DNA of 64,000 nucleotides from Undaria pinnatifida (lineage: Eukaryota; Sar; Phaeophyceae; Laminariales; Alariaceae): contig JABAKD010000023.1 of assembly GCA_012845835.1 (NCBI GenBank), forward strand, positions 7,887,147 to 7,951,146. The letters are read 5' to 3'. Positions 1 through 12,400 of the stretch are shown piece by piece. Within the stretch, counting starts at the first letter, position 1; each line of letters opens with the position of its first letter. A model generated the notes under the pieces. It made no database searches. It was not told where the DNA came from and saw only the letters and a program-made list of their open reading frames with translations. Position numbers and translations under genes: made by a program.

Positions 1-370
1 TAATACCTCATATATTTATGAAGTCGAATGCTCGCACCATGAAGCTGAGCAGTGGCATCTCCCGCCAACCATTTCCCCATTTCCTTTCCTCACATCTTCT
101 CCTTTTTTTATCTGCTGCTGCTGCTGTTTCCTTTTCCCATAGTCTAGTTTATATATACCTGGTATATTGGTTTAGGACGATTAATAGCGCATCGAAATGT
201 TGGCCTGTCTGGTCGTCGCGCGAATGATTGCCCTCGAAGCCACATCTTTGCGGTGTGCTGGATATATAGAACACTTACCCACGGACTGGCCCACGTAGTC
301 ACGTGACTACGTAGTCCCACCGACTTCACATGTTTCCGCTTTTTTCCAGGCAGGGAAGGCAAAGAAAGCA
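1..370. other. Unassigned sequence at window start
   Basis: No gene, RNA or clear repeat seen. A short CTG-rich stretch lies near 115-130. Short ORFs on both strands look like chance. Confidence 0.3.
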
Positions 371-371
371 G

Positions 372-965
372 GGCATGTCATGGGCCGCAAGTGAGCGCAA
401 GTGCGGGCCGGACCGGGCCGGGCCGATCTGAAAATCGCCATGGGCCGGGCCGGGCCGAGATTTTTGAAAATGTGTTAGGCCGGGCCGGGCCGGGCCGGAC
501 CGAGAGTTTTGAACATTTGGTGGGCCAGGCTGGGCCGGGCCGAGATTTTTGAAAAGTTGGTGGGCCGGGCCGGGCTGCGGCCCGTCGAGGGGAAATTGGA
601 CGGGCCGGGTCGGGCCGCGGCCCATTATTATCTGAAAATATGATGGGCCGGGCTGTGTCGCGGCCCATGAGATGTGGGCTTTAAATGGACCGCTCTGCCG
701 AGCCCATGAGGCGGCCCACGAGCTCTCACAGGCCGGCCCGGGCCGCGGCCAATGAAATGTGGTGTACTATTGCTGATATAATGTGTGCGATTGACGAAGT
801 CCACCCTGCCCATTAGATGGCCCACGCGTTTTTGTGCGCCGGCCCGGGCCGCGGCCCATCATATGTTATGTGCGGTAAGGACTACTATGACGACCTCGAC
901 GTCCGCCCTAACCGTGAGAGGCAACCAACCCCACATTTACTGGCCGAGACACGGGCCGGCCCGCG
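372..965. repeat. GGGCC-rich repeat element
   Basis: Repeated blocks of CGGGCCGGGCCGGGCC separated by GAGATTTTTGAAAA-type spacers, at least four spaced units between 390 and 660, then more degenerate GCCCATGAG/GGCCGCGGCC units to about 960. The structure parallels the GGGTC-rich elements at 34.0 and 55.0 kb. Proline/glycine-rich ORFs here are repeat artefacts. Confidence 0.75.
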
Positions 966-1422
966 TGTGACCTGCGCAAATAAAAGCCGCAGGAGAGCGG
1001 CTTACAGTTTGTTTCGCAGCAAAAAACTGCAACAACAACTGGCGAGGAAACAAAAGGATTCGATACTCGCGATGCACATACTGAACGAAAACTGAAGATG
1101 GTTTATAAATCAGACGTATCTCTGCACACCAAGCACGACCTGCTGTTGCTGCTGCCAGCGCCAGAGCAAACTATACCCCAGACAGAACGCAAGCAGAACC
1201 GAACAACAAACTGCCCTGAAAAACAACAACTAACTGCTGCTGTGTATACTGCCCCACAAAACAACCTTGTGGAGAGTGCAGCTGCTCATCCACATGTTGT
1301 GGCCTATCACGTCTCACGAGCACCACACTCTTTTAGACTACATACCCTACATCCCCTTCAACGACAGCCTGCACCTTTGCAGCAAGGCTTCGTAGCGCCT
1401 GCGCGCGTACGTGCTTTATCTC
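966..1422. other. Unassigned sequence with chance ORF
   Basis: A 119-codon open frame at 1098-1457 is glutamine/proline/alanine-rich, matches no family I know and runs into the tandem repeat below. I see no supported gene. Confidence 0.3.
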
Positions 1423-1580
1423 CGGCTGTTCGTCAAAGAGGACGGCTGAGTGGCTAAAGACCCCCACTAGAGAAGGAGTACCGCGTACATTTTCATCCGC
1501 GGCTGTTCGTCAAAGAGGACGGCTGAGTTGCTGAAGCCCCCCACGAGAGAAGCAGTACCCTTCCCAACAGCGTCTTGCAG
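1423..1580. repeat. Tandem duplication, about 78 bp x 2
   Basis: CGGCTGTTCGTCAAAGAGGA occurs at about 1423 and 1501, each followed by CGGCTGAGT and a CCCCC/AGAGAAG block. The two units are nearly identical. Confidence 0.8.
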
Positions 1581-1895
1581 AGGGGGGTAGGGACTCTGAC
1601 GAAGTGCCGCCCACATGATGATTGCGCTGTAGACTCGATGTCGACGGCATCGTGACCTGTGCCAGAGGAATTTAGATAAATATAACCATGAACGGGTATA
1701 GGAAGGAAATATTAGATGCGTATCATGGTATAAGCTGTTTCCTGTCTATACAGTACGAAGCACGAAGCAGATCATTGAAGTTATCAGATTTTTCTTGAAT
1801 TTATAACTTTATATAATTGCAATGCACAGCGGCATTTGTATTTTTAAATGATGATTTTCTTTCTGACAGTGTACCTATTAATTGACCATCGGATT
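1581..1895. other. Unassigned sequence
   Basis: AT-rich, no recognisable gene or repeat. Confidence 0.3.
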
Positions 1896-1899
1896 GTTC

Positions 1900-2025
1900 A
1901 TCCGCGCACACTGTGGTCGAGCGGTTATATTTTTGTCCAAATCAGGTTTTGGAGAGAGGTCTTAAGCTCCGAAAAATGGAGGAACCCTATCACTCACAAA
2001 AAAAGTGGTGCACCTCTACTGCCAT
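1900..2025 (+). mobile_element. F1 MITE fragment (3' part)
   Basis: Contains the F1 landmarks CCAAATCAGGTTTTGGAGAG, GTCTTAAGCTCC, GAGGAAC and AGTGGTGCACCTCTA. The 5' terminus is missing. Confidence 0.7.
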
Positions 2026-2040
2026 GGTTTATAAAAGGAA

Positions 2041-2333
2041 GCGTGTTACGATAGAGGTGTGCACACCACTTTTCTCTTGAGTTTTTTTCGATTTTGGGAG
2101 CTTAAGACCTCTCCCAACAAATCATTTTTTGGAGAAAAATAAAAATGCTACATACAGCACCCGATGAGAAAGTTAACTATCTGGCCTAAACACGCCACCA
2201 ACGAGAATCAAGCAAATAAAATGGCTCGTATTTTCGACGGTTTCAGGCTTAGGAACCCTGCGTCATTCAGAAAAAAGTTGGGACAAAAAATGCCACCTCC
2301 ATGGTACGTAGAGCGTTCGTCGTAGCACGCGTC
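2041..2333 (-). mobile_element. F1 MITE, near full length
   Basis: Starts GCGTGTTACGATAGAGGT and ends CGTAGCACGCGTC. Internal landmarks in the usual order: GGGAGCTTAAGACCTCTCCC, GAGAAAAATAAAA, GACGGTTTCAGGCTTAGGA, CGTCATTCAGAAA. Orientation is the reverse of the 6.5-kb copy. It abuts the preceding F1 fragment. Confidence 0.85.
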
Positions 2334-2492
2334 CAAATGGGCTCCATACTATTTGTAAATTTAGTGGTTGCGAGCCTCAGAAAACAAAAAGCGTGAACCT
2401 CTGACTACTATTAATGGAGAGTACTCACTTTCTTTTCCTTCGTAGAGACGTTGCTATATTCGATTCCACCAGAGCCCCGGACGGCACTTCTG

Positions 2493-2518
2493 AGATCGGA
2501 GGCACGTGCCTCCGATCT
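2493..2518. repeat. Perfect 26-bp palindrome
   Basis: Two 13-bp halves AGATCGGAGGCAC / GTGCCTCCGATCT with no spacer, centred on CACGTG. Function unknown. Confidence 0.85.
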
Positions 2519-3005
2519 ATTTCCTAACTTTCCCGGATATTAAACGCCAACCTTATCACACGAAACCCATACCAATGATGCTTAAATTCGAATAATTACA
2601 GGTCTTTCGAGGCCGTATCTTAACACTGTCGTATGTGTCCAATGCCAACAGACGCACATCCATGCTACGTACGGTAGGGGGAGGGCGGGGGGGGGGGGGG
2701 GGGGCACCGTTTTTTTTTCCCGTGCGAAACTCCTTCTACACTTGAGGGAGATGTCTCTGTATAGACTATATGCCTCTCTCAATAACAAACAACAACAACA
2801 GCCGTTTGTGGCGGATGATGAACAAAAAGGCGCTATATAAGTGCTGCAGCAATCAGCATATAAATATATATACCCGATGAGGAACCCCATGCGGCGTGTT
2901 GAAGTATAACAGCAGTAATTGTTGAGGTATCATGTATGTTGTACAAAAAAAAAAGTAAGAACATATTGCAAAAAACAAGTGAATGAAGACGGTATTTCTA
3001 TCTAG
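2519..3005. other. Unassigned sequence with poly-G tract
   Basis: A run of about 18 G lies at 2687-2704 followed by a T run. No gene recognised. Confidence 0.3.
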
Positions 3006-3100
3006 TATGGCGATTTTGGGTGCGTGAGGAGCCCCGTCACTCCAGAACAAAAAACAAAGCTTGGCCAAAACACGCTACCTCTATCGTGTAGCGCGCGTGC
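3006..3100 (-). mobile_element. F1 MITE fragment (one terminus)
   Basis: GATTTTGGGTGCGTGAGGAG, CCCGTCACTCCAGAA and a terminal CTACCTCTATCGTGTAGCGC identify an F1 end; the other end is absent. Confidence 0.65.
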
Positions 3101-3490
3101 GAGCTACACCAACCCAGCGTCAAATCAGACACACCAAACAGAAATCATGTATGCATTGTGCACCTTTCACAGGTCGAGCCCTCCTACGCTACGTACAATA
3201 TGGCTGTTGTTGTATGTTCGAAGATTGAGGTTCGGTATTATAACAAAACTTGGTAATTACACTACCCGACAAACAAAAATGAACTTGAGCGCCCGGCAAC
3301 AACGCACTATAACACACACGACAAGTCGAGGGTGTGCTTTCCCTCCCCGCCCCCTTTTTTTTGTGTGTAATAAATAATTCATCCTCTCTCTGCTATTATT
3401 AACAACATGTTTTTAGTAGACCTCTGTCCAGGTAACCATGCCTTTCGGTTCAGTAAAGGAAAGAAGAGTCGCTCTTGACGTGTGCGAGTG
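3101..3490. other. Unassigned sequence
   Basis: No gene, RNA or clear repeat seen. Confidence 0.3.
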
Positions 3491-3494
3491 GCTC

Positions 3495-3976
3495 TAACCC
3501 CCCCTCCATACCGTAACCTTGGCCCATACATAGAAGAACACCCATGTTTCGGGGACGCGTGCTACGATGGAGGCACTAAAAGGTATTATACCTCTTTTTG
3601 TCTGAAGCAATCCCTGTTCAATCCCGGGACTGACAAGGAGGTGCCCCCCCCGCCATACCATATCGTTGGTCCATAGTATAACACCCATTATTCGGGAACG
3701 ACGTGTGCAACGATGGAGGTACTAAAAGGTATTATACCCTTTTGTTGTCTGAAACACTCCCTGCTCAAACCCGGGACTGACAAGAAGGTGCCCCCCCCCC
3801 CCCCCCATACCGTAGCCTTGGTCCATAGTAGAACACCCACTTTTAGGGGACGCATGTTACGATGGAGGCATTAAACCTTTTTTGTCTGAAACAATCCCTG
3901 CTCAAACCCAGGACTGACAAGGAGATTTCCACCCCTACCGTAGCTTTGGTTCATAGTAGAACACCCATTTTTCGGG
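3495..3976 (+). repeat. Tandem array, about 130-150 bp units, roughly 3.5 copies
   Basis: Each unit holds ATACCGTAGCCTTGG, GTAGAACACCC, GGGGACGCGTGCTACGATGG, a KTCTGAAGCAATCCCTG segment and GGGACTGACAAGGAGGTG followed by a C run. Anchors at about 3554, 3699, 3849 and 3978. The unit includes one F1 terminus, so the array seems to be an expansion of an F1 end plus flank. Confidence 0.8.
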
Positions 3977-4304
3977 GACGCGTGCTACGATGGAGGCATT
4001 AAAAAAAGGTACATACAAGTACCTCTTCTTTTTGTCTGAAGCAATCCATGTATGTGAACGTTTGGCCCGGGATTCTTTAATTAACCCAAAAAATCATTCG
4101 AATCTTGTTATTTTGTCATTTTTCAGAAGTAATTAATTGTCGTTGTATGCCGTGGAGGGTTTTTCATCCTCGGTACTTATGATAGCTTTAGAGCACTTTA
4201 TTTTTTCTCTCCAAATTTGTTTTTTTTTACCTCCTTAAGTGACAAACCTCAGAAAAAAAGAAAAATGGTCACCCTCTAGAACATATCGTCGTCTAGCACG
4301 CGTC
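3977..4304 (+). mobile_element. F1 MITE, diverged full-length copy
   Basis: Starts GACGCGTGCTACGATGGAGG, which is the last tandem-array anchor. It continues through TTTTTCATCCTCGG and CCTCAGAAAAAAAG and ends TCTAGCACGCGTC. Confidence 0.7.
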
Positions 4305-4321
4305 AGGGGCCCACATAAGGT

Positions 4322-4655
4322 AGCCGGTCGCCCCGGTGGCGTATCTGGTTATCCTCCTGAGCCTGGTATAGGTCAGTTTCGTGAGTTCGGATCTCCCCGA
4401 GTGCATACTCACTCGTATAACTTCGTGGGGACTTTTTGTTGTGCACGAATTGACTTGCGGAAAGCGCAAGAGCCTGAGTAAGCTCGAGCAACATTCGATG
4501 AAAAATCGACGATCAGTGGGATTTGCTGAACCCTATGCGCGATAAAAATAGAAGGCAAGAACCGGGCGGGAAAAGGGACGACAGCTGTGACCACGGCTTG
4601 TCAGATGCCGGAAAGTAGATGCGTGTGAAAAAACAAACAAACAAACAAAAATGTA
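4322..4655 (+). mobile_element. tRNA-derived SINE, copy 1
   Basis: The head carries a box A-like TGGCGTATCTGG and a box B-like GAGTTCGGATCTC about 55 bp apart, as in Pol III tRNA promoters. It is followed by a unique body (TTGACTTGCGGAAAGCGC, CCCTATGCGCGATAAAAAT, GACCACGGCTTGTC) and an A-rich CAAA-repeat tail at 4628-4652. Two other copies at 57.1 and 59.9 kb share head, body and tail. It lies directly after an F1 end. Confidence 0.85.
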
Positions 4656-5100
4656 CAATACACAGCGACCAAACAAAAACGTTGATTCGATAACATCACA
4701 AAGAAAGGAAGAAAAGAGAGATGGTCCCGGTTGAGATCACCGTTGAGATATTATTGCAATTTTTTTATACTTCGATATACACATACGATGCATGCACGCC
4801 GCGATCAAGCCGCGAATTTTTTGCTCATGTCCTAAAGTGTCTCAGTTTGAACAGCGCTACTGTCATCGCCTATACCCACGCTCTCTGTCATATGCAAAAC
4901 TTGTAAGGGCTTACAAAGTTAAAGGTAGCATCACACCCCACATAAAAATGGAGGAGATGAACGGTTGGTGCCGTCGGAATATTGCATTTTTTACGTCAAT
5001 AATACAGGAGTATATTTTGATACATGCCGACCAAAACCGCACAGTCGGTCGACCCCCCGAACTCAATAATTGCCGAGCGATGCAACGATAATTTAATGAC
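4656..5100. other. Unassigned sequence upstream of the gene
   Basis: No gene or repeat recognised; AT-rich. Confidence 0.3.
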
Positions 5101-5104
5101 CTAC

Positions 5105-5205
5105 CATCCCTCTGTGCCGGAATGTAGACCGGGTGGGAGCTGGTTTCAAAAGTCAACTATTTCGCTGAAGAAAAGTTGGTCGGGCTACCTCAGAAGTAAC
5201 ACATC
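5105..5205 (-). mobile_element. F2 MITE fragment
   Basis: GGGAGCTGGTTTCAAAA, TTTCGCTGAAGAAAAGTTGG and GGGCTACCTCAGAAG match one end of F2. Confidence 0.6.
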
Positions 5206-5699
5206 AAAAACCGCTTAAACAAAAGATGAACCATTGGTTGGTGCCGTCGAAATCTTGCCTCTTAAATTCGATGCGTAAGATACATACATACATGCCGATA
5301 AACCCCCTACACGCCTGGTTTATGGATTTACATATATATAGTCTATATGTGTACGTTAACCGGCACGAGCGGGTTCTTTATGCCTACCCCATTTTGCTCA
5401 AACAAACGCAGAACGGGCATAAATGCATTTCATCATGCATCGCACCTCCTATGTGATATATCTTCTACAACACCACATGTCTGAAGTTGACGAAATACAG
5501 ACTCGTTGACGTTGATCTCAGTAAGCGGGTTATGTTATGGCTGTTCAGTGCAGGTAGACCGGGCACCATAAAGCATATGACCATAGCACCTTCTAAACCC
5601 TCTACCCCCCAACGCAACACAAATCCCGCATATAACTCCCCTCGAACTAGACCCCACACCCAAGCTTTCTGGAGGAGGCAGACCACTACTTAGTACTAG
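5206..5699. other. Unassigned sequence upstream of the gene
   Basis: Short ORFs on both strands without family resemblance. May include promoter DNA. Confidence 0.3.
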
Positions 5700-5848
5700 C
5701 GCAACACGAGCGTCACTTTTTGCCTCGTGGGTAAAAACAAACCTGCTTCTTCTGGAGACAAGAAAAAAACACTTGAGGAAGGTGTTCGCATCTCCTTAAG
5801 AGAAAAGCAACAAACTAGATTACACAAGAAACAAAAGTGGTTTCAAAC
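5700..5848 (+). promoter_or_regulatory. Probable 5' UTR / promoter-proximal region of the dynamin gene
   Basis: About 150 bp between the last upstream ORF debris and the start codon, A-rich near the ATG. No TATA box or initiator can be defended by eye. Assignment is by position only. Confidence 0.3.
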
Positions 5849-6490
5849 ATGACAAGCGGGGCCATCGACACCGAGATCGGCGCACGCCTAAGCCCGACTC
5901 TCGTAGCCCTGGAGCAGCTCCGATCTCTCCTCGAGGGGAACAAAGAGGTCTCCATCCCGGGGGTCGTCGTCGCCGGAGCGCAGAGCGCGGGGAAGTCCTC
6001 GGTTCTCGAGGCGCTCGCCGGCATGAAGCTTCCCCGAGGACAGAACATCACCACCCGCGTGCCTCTCATCCTTAGCCTGCAGTGCATCGCCGGCGCGCCC
6101 ACCCACGCTATCATCAGCGACGATCCCGGCATGGCCGACTCGATGTCATTCAACGTGGCTGATGTTGGACCGGCAATCGAAGAGTTCACTAAGAAGCTGG
6201 CCGGCGTCGGGTCGGGCGTCCGGGAAACGCCAATATACCTGAGGGTCATCCGCGACTCCGGTCCAACGCTGACGCTCATCGACCTTCCAGGCATTACGCA
6301 CAACTCTGCGGACGAAACCCAAGATATCCACTCGGAAACCGTCGGTCTGGTGACGAGGTACATCGAGAACGAAAACATGGTGATTCTGGTGGTGATTCCG
6401 GCGATGGACGACTTCGCCAACGCAGAAGCGGTGGCGCTCGCGAAGAAGTACGACCCCGAGGGCCGACGAACCCTCGGGGTGGTAACCAAG
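5849..6490 (+). CDS. Exon 1: GTPase domain, N-terminal part (residues 1-214)
   Basis: Begins with ATG at 5849 (MTSGAIDTEIGARL) and ends on the lysine codon before the donor GTATGC. Holds the P-loop GAQSAGKS, the switch-I threonines after LPRGQN and the DLPG switch-II motif. It ends LGVVTK, the first half of the TKVD guanine-specificity motif. A GTG four codons upstream is in frame, but ATG is the expected eukaryotic start. Reading past the donor adds eleven codons and then stops inside an adjacent MITE, which confirms the exon end. Confidence 0.93.
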
Positions 6491-9400
6491 GTATGCTTTT
6501 GGACGCGTGCTACGATAGAGATTTGACGTTTCGTCTGAAATTTATGTTTTCTGAATGACGGAGCTCCTTAACCCAAAATCGCCGGAGAAAAAAAAATAAT
6601 GGGCCAATATTTTTTTCATGACTCTCGTCGTATACCCAGGGGCCATGGGATTTTTCATCCGAGGTGGTACGAAGCAGTTTTATTTTTCTCCTCAAATCAG
6701 TGTTTGCCTTAGAGAGGTCTTAACCTCCCAAATTGAGGAACCGCAGAAAAAAAGTGGTGCACCTCTCTCTATCGTAGCACGCGTCTGACTAATTCTAAGA
6801 TGATAGCCGCCCCCAAACAACCGGTGATTTCTTTAACGAACGTGTCATGGCTACTGGCGACACAAGGAAATATGTCACGAAAAAATATCTTTATCTTTAT
6901 TTCTTTGCTTGCAAAGGACGATCGAACGACGACGTCGGGGTGGCGAGGGGCACGGTATTTCAGGAGTTACGGCCAGGAGCTGGTTTCAAAACCGACGAAA
7001 TTGTTGAAGAAAGTTTGGGGGGGCTAGATCGTAGAACCACTCGTCTTTGGCTTGATGCCAGGGGCACTTTACGTTGTATCGAAACCCTAATATGTTGTAT
7101 TTCGAAACCTCACAAACTTAGTAAAGGAGTGGTTGTTCCGGTAGTAGGTTTGAATATCAAAATTTACGAGTATGTAGAGGAGGCGTTTTTTCGTAAAACT
7201 GGGCGTTAGTTTAGCATATCGACTCAACAAAGCATCGAATACTTTGTTTCTCCATTACTCGCCGTTCTCTCTATCGTTTGTTCTTGCGTTTTTGCTTGGG
7301 AAAACACGACTTTTCATTCGTGCAAACATTGTAGTAGTAGTAGACAAAATTCTCCACTTACTTACTTTCGTTGCGGCCATTTATTTATTACTTGGAAAAC
7401 AAGCTTTCACCTGTTGTTGTTGTTGTCGCCGTTTGTTCGATGAAGATTAATGTATTGTCAGAGTGTTTCGCCAGTGCTGGCTTCACCAGTAAAATGCCAT
7501 CCAGACGCGTGCTACGATAGGGACACGAAGCATATTTTTGGCTGAAAACTAAAATATCTCTATGTTTGTTGAAAGACAAAATTGCGCTTGTCTTCTGCGG
7601 CATTTTTTTTGTTCTTTTCTTTTTCGCGTCATAATGCACGGTGGTAGAGGTGCGCGGCGTATTTTTTCTGAGTTTCCGCCATCATTTTTGGGAGCTTAAG
7701 ACCTCCCCCAAAAACTAGCGTATGGAGAAAAATAAAACTGCTACCGTGGACGCTTCCTACCAAACATAGAGGAAGCACTGTTTGGACTAAAACATGTTTT
7801 CTGAATGACGGGGCTCCTTAGCCCAAAATTGTCGCAAATAAATAGCTTCCTTTATGGCATGATTTGTGGGAAATTGGTCATCAGCAAAGGCACCATATGG
7901 TCCCATACTTTAAACGCGTTGAATGCGTACATCGATCGTGTGGTGGAGTATGATGGTACTCGCGTACGTACGGGAACTTGCATGCTATCCTGTGGCCACA
8001 ACAACGATATTCCACTTTTGAGCCATCCCACGGTACGGCTGCAGCAGAAAGTCCCCGAGTTCCTTACATGAGGAACTCAATGTATCTCACCTTTCAAATG
8101 ACGTCAAAAGAGTTCGTTCGCACAACCCGACCAAGCTTCTACGGCTTAGTCCAAAAATATGATGTACTGGGGAAATTACTTCACCGACAGGTAGTTTCTC
8201 ACATGAGGAGCTCAAATGGCCAGGGACGTTTTAGGGCAAAAAGTGCAACCCCTACGCGAGTACCATCATCATGTTCCACGACAATCGATGTACGCATCCA
8301 CAAGCCTTGAACAAAAAGTTTGGGGCTATTATGCTATCATTGCTAATAATGACCAATTTCCCACAGCCTTCCCCGTAGCATCATGACGACCACACACACT
8401 TACTTCTACGTACTATACGGATGATATTATCCGCACAAACCAATCATCCGAACACTCCAACAACCATAGAGTCCCTCCAGTTCATCCCGCGCGGTCGGGA
8501 ACTCACCGTCACGACAGCAGTGTCCAGGTATGTATGTGTCGTGCTAGAACCAGTTAGTTATTCAGCACCAATAATGCTACATACACGTGTTATATGAAAA
8601 CATTACTACAGCTCGCAGTAGTACAACCGCCTCCCGGCTGGGTGCACACACCAAAACCATTCAAAATCCGAAAATCGAAACCCAACTAAAAAAGCGTATT
8701 ATTATCGAGGCACGAGAAAATAAGGGTTTTGTATGTACGGAAGAAGTTTGGGGTTACTGCACGTTGACCAATGAGATCAACGCGGGTGGTTACTTGTACT
8801 TGTCCTGGTATAGCAAAGGGAACCTTGGATCAGTTTGTCGTGTTGCTGATTAGCAAGCGAAGCACGCAGAGAAGAGAGGAGCATCGTCAGCAAGACAAGG
8901 TCAAGGTGTGATAGACTGGCTGATTTCTGGCTGATTGCTTGCTGCGACTGTTGCTGCGGTGAGACTTCGCTGGTACTGCCGTGGTGACTGCCGTGGCAAT
9001 AATTCGTTGTGACTACTGCTGTGGCGAGTGCTGCGGGCTGTCTCTGTGACGATGGGGGATTCGCCGGATGCTGTGGCCCCTGCTGCCGCCAGCGCTAAGG
9101 TGGAGGATACTTTGGGTGCCCGGGCCGCCAACTAAAAAAGCTAATAATTTATATACTACGCTATTAGGCCATTTCTTATGCAGTCGGATTCTGCCAGTCG
9201 AAAGCGGCCCTTTTCGACTGGACTTTTTTTCGACTGGATTCTTCTGGTCCTTCCTCTTATCGTCAGTCGAATCGATTTTATAGCTTTTGTGCTCTTCCTA
9301 GAGGCGGTTGGTGTGAGGGAGTACTACTGCTGTATGTACAGCAGTCGAAATCGATTGGCAGCTCTGTGCTTCGCGCTTTCTCCGCGAGCAACGGCTCGAC

Positions 9401-12400
9401 GAACCCTCGTCCCAGCGAGTTGGTGGCTTTGGGCTTAGCCGAAAGCCGCCAAAGCTACGTTCGTGGAGTTGCAATCAACCGAGAGCCACCAAAGGTACAG
9501 CAGGAGAAGCAGTTGTTGGCAGCATGGGATCGATACCGCGCGCTGCTGCCGTCGTGTGACACGCTGCTGGCGAGCGGAACTAGGAATGCGCCACTCTGAC
9601 TTGCGGCGAGAAGCAACAGGAGTGATAGCCACGCCAGCGTCAGCGCCTTGTATGATACTGCAGTGTGGTACCTGGTACGGGTGTGTGGCAGTGTGGCCGT
9701 GTGGGTGTGTGTTGGTGGTGGGATGAACGATGCGATCGGTTAAAAAAACATGAAAAAGCCCTTTTTCAACTGTCTGTAAGAAAGAAAGCCCGGTTTGGGC
9801 TTCAGCCGAGAAAGGCCGTTTTCGACTGACAAATCCGACTGTATAAGAAATGGCTTAACACTGCGGTAGACCGCACTAACAACCTATTACGCAGGGTATT
9901 TCGTGCCTACCTGCCGTCTGCATGATCGCCTGACAACCTCTCTCCACTAAACGCGCAGTAGTATATGCCTAACGAAGTAAAGTCACCCTCGTGTTCAATA
10001 GTAGTGCATACCTGCCGTCTTCATGATCGCCTGACAACCTCTACCAAACGCAGTAGTAGTAGCATATGCCTGACGAAGTATAGCCACCCTCGTGTTCAAC
10101 AGTTGGTGATATTGCATGCCCAGATCACCTCGCTTGTTGTAGTTGCAAGATATATCTCTGTCTTAGACTTGGCAACTTCAGAGCCCCACATCGGCACGGT
10201 GAAAATCATGGGTGAAAAATCGTACATTTTGAGCCAACAATGATGGGAAAAGGGAGCACAGGCAGATATACACTACTACCAACCTATCACGTAGGGTATT
10301 TCGTACACACCGTCTGCATGATAGCCTCCCAACCTATGCCAAACGAAGTATGACTAACGAAGTAACGGCACGGTGAAAATCACGGGTGAAAAATCGTACA
10401 TTTTGAGCCAATAATGATGAGAGAAGGGAGTACAGGCAGATATTCGGTAGACCACACTACTACCAACCTATTACGTAGGGTATTTGTACATGCCGTCTGC
10501 ATGATCGCCTCCCAACCTATGCCAAACGAAGTATGACGAACGAAGTAACGTAATCGAGCGCGGGTACACCAAGCGTCCCTTTCTAAACACTGAAGATTCG
10601 CACTTTTCCCTCTCGTGCTCAATGGTGGTGACATTGCATGATCACATCACCTCGCTCGTTGTATTTTGCAATATGTATCCCTTTAATATATTTAGCGATG
10701 TCAGAAAATAATGGTAGATACATGGGTGTACCTATTGAATGAAATATTTTGTCTTGCGATCCATGTATGATACAACAACAAATTATGAAGCTTCAACGCG
10801 TTATTTACTACACTCAAAGATTGCGTTACATACCACATCTAACAACATCAAATCTTCTAGAACAATAAACAATACCAGGCAGGTGATATAAATGGATGCC
10901 TTCTTGCTATAAACCGTCAAATTTGTCCCCTTGAGGGAGTAGTACTTTCCGCGCACATACATATTAGAATCAAAATCAGCCAGAGTAATAAACACTTCTA
11001 AGCAATTGGTATCACGTCAACATCTTTCTAGCCATCCATGACGTAGCTTTCATTCATCCCCCCTTCCCCCCTCCAACGCCCCCTCCTTCCCCACCACCCG
11101 CACCTTCGCCTAGACCTAGCACCACGCGTATAGCAAACCCCTACATATATGATAAATACGCGTGACCGGAGGATCACACAAAATGTTACGAAGATCAGTG
11201 TCGACCAAATCCTTGATCTCGTAGCTGGAGTGTATTTTCATATTGTATGTGAACTAAACCTCTTGAAAACCATCCCCCCCCCCACCCCCCCCACCCCGCC
11301 TTTTTTTTGTTTTTCTTCTTCGCGCTTTCTCTTGCTTAAACGCCCCACCTAGTATCGAAATCCGCCAGAGTAATAGACATTTACACGCCCTGGATATCGC
11401 CTCGTTATCGTTCTAGAGCCGTCCATGCCGCTGCTGCAATTAACACCCACCCCCACCCCCAACGCCCCCTCCTTTCCCACCACCCGCACCATCGCCTAGA
11501 CCTAGCACCACGCGTATAGCAAACCCCTACATCTATGCGACCTAAAGCCCTCCCTCCCCGCCCCTCGCCCCCCCCCAGCACATTTCCCCCCCCCTCCCCC
11601 ACAAGAAGGTTTTGTAGTTTCCACGCATAAATTGACCTGCCCCACCCGTCCCCTCCTCCCCCTCCCCCCCTCCCGCCCCTCCCCCCCCCTTCCCCCCCTC
11701 CCGCCCCCCCTCTTGATCAAAATCAGGCCCCCACGTCCTTAAAAACTCCGCCCTCCGCTCACCGGTTATTCGACTTACAGTATTCAATTGATAAACTGAT
11801 GCATTACCTTCCACAGCTGTCAGATTTTGTCCCCCTCAAAAACGGGTTTTATCATTTCCGCGCATAGACTGACTAACATCACCCTGTTGACCATGATATG
11901 TGCACTGTAGTTATAAGGGGAGTCGCCGACCTATATCCTTAATCAGGACACACAACCCGTGGTACGCGCAATCGGAGTATCACACACAGCTTGCAAAGAT
12001 GAGTTTCGACAAAATCTTCGATCTCACACAGCTGGAGTGTGCTTTAATTTTTATATTTCCTGGTAGTAACAGTGTTAGTGCTCTTACTCCAGAGGAATCA
12101 CAAGTTTCAAAACCTGATATAAATACGTGGGATATTGTACGTGGGGCCAGCGGGCTGCCTCCCTGCTCCGATTTGAATGTCGAAGAACCTAAATCTGCAG
12201 CAGGTGCACTACACCTGGAATTTGACCCTTGGGTGCAAATGTCCATGATATACTTATATGTCTTGTACCTTGTTGAGGGAGAGCAACAGTGATAATGCGC
12301 GTATTTGACCTAAATCATCAAGCATCATTCCAAGAGGTGGAATATCCTTGTGTACGTATAGACCATGGGATTTTTCCACCCGGCGGTGGCAGTTTATGTT

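Noticed and set aside
3495-4050. CRISPR-like array
   Set aside because: Units of 130-150 bp without a short repeat/spacer pattern, in a eukaryotic genome; it is an ordinary tandem repeat.
11405-11814. Glycine-rich minus-strand ORFs
   Set aside because: Produced by poly-C tracts inside R1; the counterpart in R1 copy B is not conserved in frame.
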